NCBI GenBank assembly: GCA_001874265.1
Contig: MPDD01000025.1
Location: forward strand, 1-40,199
DNA from: Bacteroidetes bacterium MedPE-SWsnd-G1
Lineage (GTDB): Bacteria; Bacteroidota; Bacteroidia; Flavobacteriales; Flavobacteriaceae
Direction: 5' to 3'
DNA: 40,199 nucleotides
Made by a program: the position numbers and the translations under genes. Positions within the stretch are counted from its first letter, which is position 1, and the number at the start of each line of letters is the position of its first letter. This document shows, one piece after another, positions 15,678-23,634 of this stretch. The notes beneath the pieces were generated by a model, which ran no database searches, was not told the origin of the DNA, and saw nothing but the letters and a program-made list of their open reading frames with translations.

Positions 15678-16166
15678 ATGAAAACCATATATATTGTTAG
15701 ACATGCCAAATCATCTTGGACGTACGAAGGGATTGACGACGCTGATAGACCTTTAAAGAAACGAGGGATTAATGATGCGCATCTAATGTCAAAAATTTTA
15801 ATGGATAAAATTGATCGTCCAGATGTTTTTGTTTCTAGTAGTGCCAACAGAGCCCTACATACCGGTGTTATTTTTGCTAAGAAATTTAAATACCCTATGG
15901 CTAACTTAAAAATTAGCAACTCGCTCTATAGTTTTAGCGATGGCTATTTAGTAAAAACTATAAAAGCTTTAGATAACGGGTTCGACTCTGCCATTATTTT
16001 TAGCCACAACCATGGAATAAACGATTTTGTAAATGCCTATGGAAATAAATTTATAGACAACGTTCCTACTTGTGGAATTGTAGGGATTCAGTTTGATGCT
16101 AAGCACTGGAAAAGTATTAAAAGAGGAAAAACACTGCTAGCTGATTTTCCAAAGGAATTCAAATAA
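15678..16166 (+). CDS. SixA-type histidine phosphatase family protein
   Basis: A 162-residue member of the histidine phosphatase (phosphoglycerate mutase-like) superfamily. The catalytic RHAKSSW is at residues 8-14, with DADRPLKKRGINDA after it, SSSANRALHTG as the second arginine segment near 54-64, and the second catalytic histidine in FSHNHGINDF near 112-121. SixA in E. coli removes phosphate from histidine on phosphotransfer proteins; the target here is unknown. The Ppx/GppA-type gene follows after 18 bp and is probably co-transcribed. Confidence 0.88.
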   Translation: MKTIYIVRHAKSSWTYEGIDDADRPLKKRGINDAHLMSKILMDKIDRPDVFVSSSANRALHTGVIFAKKFKYPMANLKISNSLYSFSDGYLVKTIKALDNGFDSAIIFSHNHGINDFVNAYGNKFIDNVPTCGIVGIQFDAKHWKSIKRGKTLLADFPKEFK

Positions 16167-16184
16167 CATTTAAACGCAATTATT

Positions 16185-17075
16185 TTGAAAATAAAAAAAT
16201 ACGGAGCTATCGATATTGGATCTAATGCAATTAGACTATTGGTGGCGAATGTTATTTCCAAGAAAAATAGTGAACCTCAAATAAAAAAATCATCATTGGT
16301 AAGGGTACCTATTCGTTTAGGAGCCGATGTTTTTGTTAAAGGAAGTATTTCTGAAGCAAATGAAAAAAGGATGATAGATGCTATGAACGCATTTCAATTA
16401 TTAATGAATGTTCATGGGGTAGAAAATTATAGAGCCTGTGCAACATCTGCAATGAGAGAGGCATCTAACGGAAAACAAGTAATTGAATCTGTTTTGGATA
16501 AAACAGGTATTCAAATAGATTTGATTGATGGAAAAACGGAAGCCGAAATCATTTTCTCTACAGATTTAGCAGATGTTATTAAAGAAGACAAATCGTACTT
16601 ATATGTTGATGTTGGTGGTGGTAGTACAGAATTTACAGTATTTTCAAATGGCAAGTTAATCAATTCAAAATCCTTTAAAATTGGTACAGTTCGTTTACTT
16701 AACAAAGTAGTCGATAAGAAAAAACTGTGGCCAGAAATTAAAGATTGGATCAAATCCAATACGCAAGGCATGCGAAAAGTTACGGTTATTGGTTCAGGTG
16801 GAAATATTAATAAAATATTTAAAATGTCAGGGAGACAGCCTGGAAAACCTTTATCATTCATTTATTTAAGTGCACATTATCAATTCTTAAAACAGATGAG
16901 TTATGACCAACGCGTAACGGAGTTAAGTTTAAATCCAGATAGAGCCGATGTAATTATACCTGCAACCAAGATTTATTTAAATGCAATGAAATGGAGTAAT
17001 TCCAATAAGATTATCGTACCTAAAATTGGATTATCTGATGGAATCATAAAAACATTACATCAAAGCGAAATCTAA
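16185..17075 (+). CDS. Ppx/GppA-family phosphatase (exopolyphosphatase-like), TTG start
   Basis: A 296-residue ASKHA-fold phosphatase of the Ppx/GppA family, acting on polyphosphate or (p)ppGpp. The phosphate-1 motif KKYGAIDIGSNAIRLLVAN is at the very N-terminus, CATSAMREASNG near 85-96, and VDVGGGSTEF near 142-151. It is the short form without the C-terminal HD domain. The domain begins at residue 4, so translation must start at or near the TTG codon at 16185; no in-frame ATG precedes it after the stop of the upstream gene. The 3' end is convergent with the PNP gene, with 2 bp between stops. Confidence 0.9.
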   Translation: MKIKKYGAIDIGSNAIRLLVANVISKKNSEPQIKKSSLVRVPIRLGADVFVKGSISEANEKRMIDAMNAFQLLMNVHGVENYRACATSAMREASNGKQVIESVLDKTGIQIDLIDGKTEAEIIFSTDLADVIKEDKSYLYVDVGGGSTEFTVFSNGKLINSKSFKIGTVRLLNKVVDKKKLWPEIKDWIKSNTQGMRKVTVIGSGGNINKIFKMSGRQPGKPLSFIYLSAHYQFLKQMSYDQRVTELSLNPDRADVIIPATKIYLNAMKWSNSNKIIVPKIGLSDGIIKTLHQSEI

Positions 17076-17077
17076 AT

Positions 17078-17890
17078 TTAGCTTACAGCAATAAACTCAG
17101 TTACCAATTTACAAACGGTTTTTTCGGCAATTTTGGCAACTTCTTGAACTTCTTCATGAGAAACTTCGACTACCTGCCCTTCTACCCCTAAATCAGTAAT
17201 TACTGAAATTCCGGCACAAATCATACCCATGTGTTTTGCAACAATAACTTCAGGAACAGTAGACATACCTACAGTATCGGCGCCTACAACTTTTACCATA
17301 ACATATTCCGCAGGCGTTTCAAATGTAGGACCTTGTAAAGCTAAATACACTCCTTTTTGAACTGGTATATTTAACTTTTCAGCCACACTTTCCATAGAGG
17401 CAATCATTTCTAAACTATACGGTTCGTGCATGTCAACAAAACGAGGTCCGAATCGTTCATCATTTCGGCCACGTAAAGGATGTTCTGGAATAAAGTTTAT
17501 ATGATCAGAAATCAGCATAATATCTCCAACACTAAAATCAGGATTTACGCCTCCAGAAGCATTCGAAACTATAAGTTTTTCAATACCTAAATATTTCATT
17601 ACTCTAATAGGAAAAACTACTTGCTGTATATCGTATCCTTCATAATAATGAAACCGCCCACGCATTGCCAAAACCAACTTACCTCCTAATTCTCCGTAAA
17701 TCAACTCTCCTTGATGTCCTTTTACGGTAGAAACAGGGAAATGAGGAATCTCTTCATAAGATATTCTTACATGCGCTTTAATATCATTCGCTAAATTTCC
17801 TAGGCCCGTACCTAAAACAATACCAAAGGTTGGATTAGAAATTCCCTTTTCTTTTAAATATTGTACTGTTTCTTGTACTTTATCCCACAT
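17078..17890 (-). CDS. Purine-nucleoside phosphorylase, trimeric type
   Basis: A 270-residue PNP that splits purine nucleosides with phosphate. Conserved parts are GIVLGTGLGNLA (phosphate), GRFHYYEGY, VSNASGGVNPDF, QGPTFETPAEY with E201 (purine-binding) and GADTVGMSTVPEV with M219. The residue that is Asn in mammalian 6-oxopurine PNPs (N243, in ITN) is here D233 in VITDLG. In the human enzyme N243D opens activity on adenosine, so substrate range may be wider than inosine/guanosine; that is inference. It is translated from an 11 bp overlap with the end of lpxK. Confidence 0.93.
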   Translation of the reverse strand: MWDKVQETVQYLKEKGISNPTFGIVLGTGLGNLANDIKAHVRISYEEIPHFPVSTVKGHQGELIYGELGGKLVLAMRGRFHYYEGYDIQQVVFPIRVMKYLGIEKLIVSNASGGVNPDFSVGDIMLISDHINFIPEHPLRGRNDERFGPRFVDMHEPYSLEMIASMESVAEKLNIPVQKGVYLALQGPTFETPAEYVMVKVVGADTVGMSTVPEVIVAKHMGMICAGISVITDLGVEGQVVEVSHEEVQEVAKIAEKTVCKLVTEFIAVS

Positions 17891-18899
17891 AGCCTTTTAT
17901 TAAATTGTCAAACTTTTCTCCATCACCTAAAAAAGCAACTTCAATTTCGATATAATAAACATCCAACCTGCTTTTTAAGCGCATAAAGTCTTTTTCCGTT
18001 GTTAAAATTACCTTATTTTTTGATGTGTTTTTCTCAAATCGATTTTTTAAATCAATAATTTCATCCTCACTAAAGTTATGATGATCTCCAAATTTTACAT
18101 GCTCAACCTCCATTTTCTTACTTTTTAAATAGGAAACCAACGGTGTTGGGTTTGCGATACCTGTTACCAATAAAACTTTCGAATCTTCAATTTCATTAAG
18201 TGCAACTTCTTGTTTTTCACTTTTCAAAATATTTGAATACTGAATGGTTGTAAAAAACAAGTGCTGCTCTGTTGTTAGTTTCAATCTTAAACGAATCGCA
18301 TCTTGCTCCTCTATAGATAAATCTCCAGGGCATTTTGTAACAACAACAATTGATGCTCTCTTTGCACCTCTCCTACCTTCTCTTAGATTACCGGCAGGCA
18401 GCACCAAGTCATCTATATACAAATCGCTATAAGGAGTTAATAAAACATTCGTTTTCCCATTTACTTTTCTATGTTGAAAAGCATCATCAAGCAAAATAAG
18501 GTCAGGCGGATTTTCTAAACTTTTCAGTTTATTAATTCCGTGGACTCTATCTTCATCTACTGCCACATAGATCTCCTTAAACTTGTTGAAAAATTGAAAA
18601 GGCTCATCTCCAATTTCTTCAACTTTTATATTATCGTTTGCGAGTAAAAAACCAGAAGACTTCCTTTTATATCCCCTACTTAAAACGGCTACTTTCCAAT
18701 TCTTTTGCAACAGCCTAACTAGATATTCAATTTGAGGTGTTTTTCCAGTACCGCCAACACTTAAATTACCTACAACTATAACAGGAATATCGAACGCTGT
18801 AGAACGAAAAACACCCGTGTCGAATAATTTATTTCTAACAAAAGTAACTCCGTCATACAGGATTGAAAAAGGGAACAATAACTTTCTAAATACGCTCAT
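17880..18899 (-). CDS. lpxK: Tetraacyldisaccharide 4'-kinase
   Basis: Phosphorylates the 4' position of the lipid A precursor at the inner membrane. The N-terminal hydrophobic helix (LLFPFSILYDGVTFVRN) is followed by the P-loop VVGNLSVGGTGKTPQIEYL, VLSRGYKRKSSGF, LLDDAFQHRKV and VLPAGNLREGRRGAKRA. I start at the Met at 18899 (MSVFRKLLFP). The open frame reaches another ATG at 18920, but a promoter-like box (TATTTTCG) lies between them, and MSVFRK is the better N-terminus. The 3' end overlaps the PNP gene by 11 bp. About 339 residues, a normal length. Confidence 0.94.
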   Translation of the reverse strand: MSVFRKLLFPFSILYDGVTFVRNKLFDTGVFRSTAFDIPVIVVGNLSVGGTGKTPQIEYLVRLLQKNWKVAVLSRGYKRKSSGFLLANDNIKVEEIGDEPFQFFNKFKEIYVAVDEDRVHGINKLKSLENPPDLILLDDAFQHRKVNGKTNVLLTPYSDLYIDDLVLPAGNLREGRRGAKRASIVVVTKCPGDLSIEEQDAIRLRLKLTTEQHLFFTTIQYSNILKSEKQEVALNEIEDSKVLLVTGIANPTPLVSYLKSKKMEVEHVKFGDHHNFSEDEIIDLKNRFEKNTSKNKVILTTEKDFMRLKSRLDVYYIEIEVAFLGDGEKFDNLIKGYVG

Positions 18900-18904
18900 T
18901 ATTG

Positions 18905-18912
18905 CGAAAATA
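18905..18912 (-). promoter_or_regulatory. Putative lpxK promoter -7 box, 5 nt from the start
   Basis: The minus strand reads TATTTTCG, then CAATA, then the lpxK ATG. It differs from TAnnTTTG at one position. The closest TTG is 24 bases upstream, slightly beyond the usual spacing. Confidence 0.3.
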
Positions 18913-18944
18913 CGAAACAATTATAATTATTCGAGTCAAAAGAT

Positions 18945-18952
18945 TAACTTTG
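18945..18952 (+). promoter_or_regulatory. Candidate promoter -7 box of the Nif3-family gene
   Basis: TAACTTTG matches TAnnTTTG and lies 20 bp before the ATG. No obvious TTG at -33. Confidence 0.4.
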
Positions 18953-18972
18953 AATTTTAAGCCAAACAAGGG

Positions 18973-20088
18973 ATGAAAATAAAAGATATAACAAATTGTA
19001 TTGAAGAAATTGCACCGTTAACTCATGCTGAAGACTTCGATAATGTTGGGCTCTTAGTCGGGGCTTACGGCACCGATGCAACCGGTGTGTTAATTACATT
19101 AGACACCTTAGAATCTGTTGTTGATGAAGCTATTGAAAAAGACTGTAATCTCATTGTTAGTTTTCATCCAATAATTTTTGGGGGGCTAAAAAAATTAAAT
19201 GGGAATAATTATGTAGAGCGCGTAGTTTTAAAAGCCATAAAAAATGATATTGCTATCTACGCTATGCATACTGCTTTAGACAATTCTTTTGAAGGTGTAA
19301 ATGCCAAAATATCAGAAGTACTTGGTTTATCGAACACAAAAATTCTAATTCCTAAAAAAGGATTGATTCGAAAATTAACAACGTATGTACCTAGTGAAAT
19401 TGCAGAAAGTTTACGGTCAAAACTATTTGAAGCAGGCGCTGGAAATATAGGGAATTATGATTCGTGCAGTTTTAATGCAGAAGGCCATGGAACCTATAAA
19501 GGAAATGAAGACTCAAATCCCGTTGTTGGAACAAAAGGAGAATTACACATTGAAAAAGAAACACAAATCAGTGTCATTTTTGAGAAACAAAACGAAGGAA
19601 AAATTTTAAATGCCTTGTTTAAAAACCATCCATACGAAGAAGTTGCTTATGACGTTGTTTCGACAGAAAACAAACATCAGAAAATTGGCATGGGTATGAT
19701 AGGTGAATTAGAAACTGCTATGAGTGAAGAAAGTTTCCTAAATCATTTAAAAAAAACCATGAAAACCGATTGTATTCGGCATTCTAAATTACTGAATAAA
19801 CCGATTAAAAAAGTGGCAGTACTCGGTGGCTCTGGAAGTTTTGCTATTAATGCAGCAAAAGGCGCTGGAGCAGACATATTTGTCACTTCAGATTTAAAAT
19901 ATCATGAGTTTTTTAAAGCAGAGAATAAACTGGTTTTAGCGGATATTGGACACTACGAAAGTGAGCAATTCACAAAAAACCTTTTAGTTGACTATCTTAC
20001 AAAAAAAATTACTAATTTTGCACCTGCCTTACCAATAGGTAAGATCGTTTTATCAGAGAACAATACAAACCCGATATATTACAGATAA
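18973..20088 (+). CDS. Nif3-like dinuclear metal center hexameric protein
   Basis: A 371-residue member of the Nif3/YbgI/YqfO family. Metal-site segments are HAEDFDNVGLLVG near residues 18-30, VSFHPIIFGGLKKL near 63-76, and AMHTALDNSFEGVN near 97-110, with DIGHYESEQ near the C-terminus providing the closing His and Glu. The middle (about 130-235) contains the extra PII/CutA-like domain found in longer YqfO-type members, including KNHPYEEVAYDV. The family is often labelled GTP cyclohydrolase 1 type 2, but a general physiological role is not established. The coiled-coil gene follows after 2 bp, a pairing common in bacteria. Confidence 0.93.
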   Translation: MKIKDITNCIEEIAPLTHAEDFDNVGLLVGAYGTDATGVLITLDTLESVVDEAIEKDCNLIVSFHPIIFGGLKKLNGNNYVERVVLKAIKNDIAIYAMHTALDNSFEGVNAKISEVLGLSNTKILIPKKGLIRKLTTYVPSEIAESLRSKLFEAGAGNIGNYDSCSFNAEGHGTYKGNEDSNPVVGTKGELHIEKETQISVIFEKQNEGKILNALFKNHPYEEVAYDVVSTENKHQKIGMGMIGELETAMSEESFLNHLKKTMKTDCIRHSKLLNKPIKKVAVLGGSGSFAINAAKGAGADIFVTSDLKYHEFFKAENKLVLADIGHYESEQFTKNLLVDYLTKKITNFAPALPIGKIVLSENNTNPIYYR

Positions 20089-20090
20089 TC

Positions 20091-20864
20091 ATGGCAAAGA
20101 AAAAAGAAGTTACTGTTGAGGAAAAATTAAGAGCATTGTATGATTTACAATTAATTGATTCAAGAATTGACGAAATTCAAAGTGTTAGAGGAGAACTTCC
20201 TTTAGAAATTGAAGATTTAGAAGATGAGATTGCTGGATTGAATACAAGAATAACAAACCTTGACGAGGATGTTGCCAACTTAGAAACTGACATTAAAAAC
20301 AAAAAGAATACAATTGTTGAGTCAGGTGAATTGGTAAAGAAATACGAGGAGCAACAAAAAAATGTTCGTAATAACAGAGAATTTGACTCTTTAACTAAAG
20401 AAATCGAATATCAAGGATTGGAAGTTGAGTTGGCTGAAAAAAGAATCAACGAATACAAAGCAAAAATTGAGCAAAAGAAAGAAGTTATTAGCCAAAACAA
20501 AGAAAAGTTAGCGGCTAAAAACGATCACTTAAAGCACAAAAAAGCGGAGTTGAATGATATTATGACTGAGACTCAAAAAGAGGAAGAGTTATTACATAAA
20601 AAATCTGAAGAGTTCGGAGGCGTAATTGAAGAGCATTTATTAAGTGCTTACAAAAGAATCCGTTCTAACGCAAACAATGGCTTGGCAGTAGTATCTGTAG
20701 AAAGAGGTGCTTCTGGTGGTTCTTTCTTTACTATTCCACCTCAAAGACAGGTTGAAATTGCTAACCGTAAGAAAATTATTACCGATGAGCATTCTGGAAG
20801 AATTCTAGTGGATGCTGCATTGGCTGCAGAAGAAAAAGAAAAAATGGAAAAATTATTTTCATAG
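20091..20864 (+). CDS. Coiled-coil zinc-ribbon-family protein lacking all cysteines
   Basis: A 257-residue protein. Residues about 25-180 form a long antiparallel coiled coil rich in Glu, Lys and Leu. The C-terminus (about 195-242) aligns with the C4 zinc ribbon of this family, which normally reads like GxCGGCHMxLPPQ ... IxxCxxCGRILYW. Here it is RGASGGSFFTIPPQRQVE ... ITDEHSGRILVD: all four zinc cysteines are replaced and the protein has no cysteine at all. The ribbon's other conserved positions are kept, so the fold may persist without metal. It is coupled to the Nif3-family gene; its role is unknown. A strong terminator follows. Confidence 0.88.
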   Translation: MAKKKEVTVEEKLRALYDLQLIDSRIDEIQSVRGELPLEIEDLEDEIAGLNTRITNLDEDVANLETDIKNKKNTIVESGELVKKYEEQQKNVRNNREFDSLTKEIEYQGLEVELAEKRINEYKAKIEQKKEVISQNKEKLAAKNDHLKHKKAELNDIMTETQKEEELLHKKSEEFGGVIEEHLLSAYKRIRSNANNGLAVVSVERGASGGSFFTIPPQRQVEIANRKKIITDEHSGRILVDAALAAEEKEKMEKLFS

Positions 20865-20889
20865 TTTCCAAAGACACTATTTTACGAAG

Positions 20890-20918
20890 CCTCCTGAGAA
20901 ATCAGGAGGTTTTTTTTA
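20890..20918 (+). terminator. Rho-independent terminator
   Basis: Perfect 8 bp stem CCTCCTGA / TCAGGAGG around a GAAA tetraloop, followed by eight T residues. It lies 25 bp after the stop of the coiled-coil protein gene and closes the nif3-type operon. Confidence 0.9.
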
Positions 20919-21072
20919 TTTCTATAAATTAGATACTTATAAAAATTTCAATTTTATATTTATAATAAAATGGTACACAGATAAAATGCTTAAATTGTCC
21001 TAAGCAAATAAAGCCATTATTAAACTAAATAGCATATATAAAAAATTAGAACGACCAATTGACATTGCTCCT

Positions 21073-22350
21073 TTGGTTTTTGCACGAATTGTATTAGGAC
21101 TTCTTATAACTATAGAATTTACGGGTGGATTGTTTACCAGTTATTCTGAAACTTTAATAAACACAAAATTTCATTTTTCTTACATCCTAACAACTTTTAT
21201 AGAGCCTTGGTCATCTCCAATCCTAATAAAATCGCATTTTATTCTAAACTTTATTTTAGGCCTTTTATTTGCTTCAGGTCTATTTTATAGGGTTGTTACT
21301 CCATTACTCCTAATTTCTGGAACTTCATTATTCTTAATGGAACAAACCTTATATATCAACCATTTCTACTTGTATTCACTTATAATATTCATTTTTATAT
21401 TTCTACCAGCAAATAGAGCGTATTCTTTAGATACATTACGCAACTCTAAATTAAAAGTATCTCAAGTACCCGCATGGACTATCTACATTATTCTGTTTCA
21501 AATAAGCGTTGTTTACATTTATGCAGGAATTGCAAAACTTAACTATGATTGGCTACAAGCGCAACCCTTACAAATATGGCTATCTAATAAAGCAGATTAC
21601 CCTATTATTGGCAAATATATAGCAAGCACTTCGCATGCTTATATTGTTGCCTATGGAGGTATTGCCTTTGATTTACTAATTGTTCCTCTAATGCTTATTA
21701 AGCAAACTCGAAAATATGCTTTTATAATTTGCATTGTCTTCCATGCTAGCAATGCAATTACTTTTGGAGTTGGCACTTTTCCTTGGTTTTCAATTGCAGC
21801 TACATCATTGTTTTTCTCTCCTAGAAGTTTTCGTAAATGGAAATTAAAAACTGAATTACCTCCTATAGGTAATAAGATCTATCATTTTGGTCATTATAAG
21901 AAAATAATCTTTCCTTTACTAAGTCTGTTTATAGCAATACAAGTACTTATACCTCTTCGTCATCATGTATATCCAGGGAACCCAAGTTGGACCGAAGAAG
22001 GTCATTTCTTTGCTTGGCGAATGATGTTACGAACTAAACAAAGTCGTATTCAATTTAAAGTAAAGGACACAATAAACAACAAAGAAGTAATTGTTAAATT
22101 AAAAGAACATTTAAATAATAGACAAATAAGAAAAATGGCTGGTAGTCCAGATATGATTTTACAATTTGCGCATTATTTAAGTGACTATTATACCTCAAAT
22201 CACGATTTTAATTCGCCAAAAGTTACCGCTTTTAGCAAAGTTTCATTAAATGGTAGACCGCCACAAGAATTGATTGTTCGTGGTGTAGATTTATCCAAAC
22301 AAAGGAGAGGACTGCATCATTATGAGTGGATATTACCATTGAAAAAATAG
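21073..22350 (+). CDS. HTTM-domain membrane protein (vitamin K-dependent gamma-carboxylase-like); start uncertain
   Basis: A polytopic membrane protein of the HTTM family, related to the membrane part of vitamin K-dependent gamma-carboxylase. Family features include APLVFARIVLGLLI at the start, NTKFHFSYILTTFIEPW near 30-46, then several hydrophobic helices, YIYAGIAKLNYDWL, and a soluble C-terminal part with GHFFAWRMMLRTKQ. The coordinates use a TTG at 21073, but homology-like sequence continues upstream (LERPIDIAP) with no ATG. The only in-frame ATG (20986) is cut off by a TAA at 21001. So the true start is a non-ATG codon, or the 5' end is damaged. The serine hydrolase gene follows after 6 bp. 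Function unknown. Confidence 0.7.
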   Translation: MVFARIVLGLLITIEFTGGLFTSYSETLINTKFHFSYILTTFIEPWSSPILIKSHFILNFILGLLFASGLFYRVVTPLLLISGTSLFLMEQTLYINHFYLYSLIIFIFIFLPANRAYSLDTLRNSKLKVSQVPAWTIYIILFQISVVYIYAGIAKLNYDWLQAQPLQIWLSNKADYPIIGKYIASTSHAYIVAYGGIAFDLLIVPLMLIKQTRKYAFIICIVFHASNAITFGVGTFPWFSIAATSLFFSPRSFRKWKLKTELPPIGNKIYHFGHYKKIIFPLLSLFIAIQVLIPLRHHVYPGNPSWTEEGHFFAWRMMLRTKQSRIQFKVKDTINNKEVIVKLKEHLNNRQIRKMAGSPDMILQFAHYLSDYYTSNHDFNSPKVTAFSKVSLNGRPPQELIVRGVDLSKQRRGLHHYEWILPLKK

Positions 22351-22356
22351 ATTCAT

Positions 22357-23556
22357 ATGAAAAATATAATACTCCTAACCTTCTTATCCATTAATTCTAT
22401 TGTTTTGTTAGCACAAGACAATTCAAACAGTAGTGAAGAATTACATAAAAAACTCCAAGAAATTTATGACCGAGGATATATAACTGGGTTTTCGATAGCC
22501 ATTGTAAATGAAAATGATATTCTATTTGAACAAGGCTATGGCCAATCCGATATTAAAAACAACCAGCCTTATACCGAAAATACCATTCAGAACATCGCAT
22601 CTATTTCGAAGACATTTATTGGTATTGCACTGTTAAAAGCACAAGAACTAGGAAAGTTACAATTAGACGACCCTATAAATAAATATTTACCTTTTGAAGT
22701 AAACAACCCCTATTATCCAGAAACGCCAATTACCATTCGGCAACTTACAACGCATACATCTGGTATTACAGATCCAAAAGCATACGAGAAAAGTGGTTAT
22801 GTTTTAAAAAATACATTGAATGAAGACATGAAGGTGAATTCTAACTTTATTGCTCCTGATAATTTAATGACCTACAATCAGTTTTTGAGAAATATTTTAA
22901 GTAAAAAAGGAAAATGGTATAAAAAGAAAAACTTCAACAAAACCGAACCGGGTGCCTCTTTTGATTATTCTAATATTGGTGCCGGATTGGCTGCTTATGT
23001 TTTAGAACAAGCAACCGGAACACCTTTTAATGAATTCACGAAACAATACATTTTAGCCCCCTTAAAAATGGATGATTCTGGATGGTTTTACACAAACATA
23101 GATAGTTCGTTACATTCAAAATTATACACCACAGAAGGCACAGAAGTAGCACCATATACTTTAATCAATTATCCAGATGGTGGCATGATAACCTCAGCGA
23201 ACAACTTAGGTAAGTATTTACAAGAGCTAATTGCAGGGTACAATGGCAACGGTCATATTTTAACTAAAGAGAGTTTTAAGGAACTCTATACAACTCAGTT
23301 ATCCGACACGCATTATTCAAATCGAGATGACGGGCCTTATGATGATGAATACAATATGAGCGTTTTCATGGGCTTTTCTGCTGAAAATCATATCGGACAT
23401 ACGGGAGGTGATCCTGGGGTTGCTACAATCTTATTCTTTAACAAACACACCAATATTGGAAAACTGCTAATCATCAATTCCGATTTAAACAATGAAGGTG
23501 TGCAAGCATTTATAGATATTTGGATGACTTTAGAAGCTTATGAAAACAAGTTATAG
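22357..23556 (+). CDS. Beta-lactamase-family serine hydrolase, secreted
   Basis: A 399-residue class C beta-lactamase/DD-peptidase-like hydrolase. The N-terminus (MKNIILLTFLSINSIVLLAQ) is a signal peptide, probably cleaved after LLAQ. The SxxK motif is S82-I-S-K85, the Tyr motif is YSN in ASFDYSNIGAG near residue 207, and the third motif is HTGG in IGHTGGDPG near 348. These family members hydrolyse peptides, esters or D-amino acid bonds; real beta-lactamase activity should not be assumed. It sits 6 bp after the HTTM gene, so the two likely form an operon. Confidence 0.88.
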   Translation: MKNIILLTFLSINSIVLLAQDNSNSSEELHKKLQEIYDRGYITGFSIAIVNENDILFEQGYGQSDIKNNQPYTENTIQNIASISKTFIGIALLKAQELGKLQLDDPINKYLPFEVNNPYYPETPITIRQLTTHTSGITDPKAYEKSGYVLKNTLNEDMKVNSNFIAPDNLMTYNQFLRNILSKKGKWYKKKNFNKTEPGASFDYSNIGAGLAAYVLEQATGTPFNEFTKQYILAPLKMDDSGWFYTNIDSSLHSKLYTTEGTEVAPYTLINYPDGGMITSANNLGKYLQELIAGYNGNGHILTKESFKELYTTQLSDTHYSNRDDGPYDDEYNMSVFMGFSAENHIGHTGGDPGVATILFFNKHTNIGKLLIINSDLNNEGVQAFIDIWMTLEAYENKL

Positions 23557-23634
23557 AATTGGTTAAAACAAAAACTTTGCTAACACAAGTTATCCTCAAT
23601 AGTAAGCAATTTAACTAATAAGCCTAGTTGACTC

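Noticed and set aside
17072..17081. CTAAATTTAG palindrome over the two convergent stops
   Set aside because: Ten bases in AT-rich DNA that are explained by two stop codons facing each other.
22357..23556. Antibiotic-resistance beta-lactamase
   Set aside because: Only the generic fold motifs are present; this family mostly holds peptidases and esterases, and the context gives no resistance signal.
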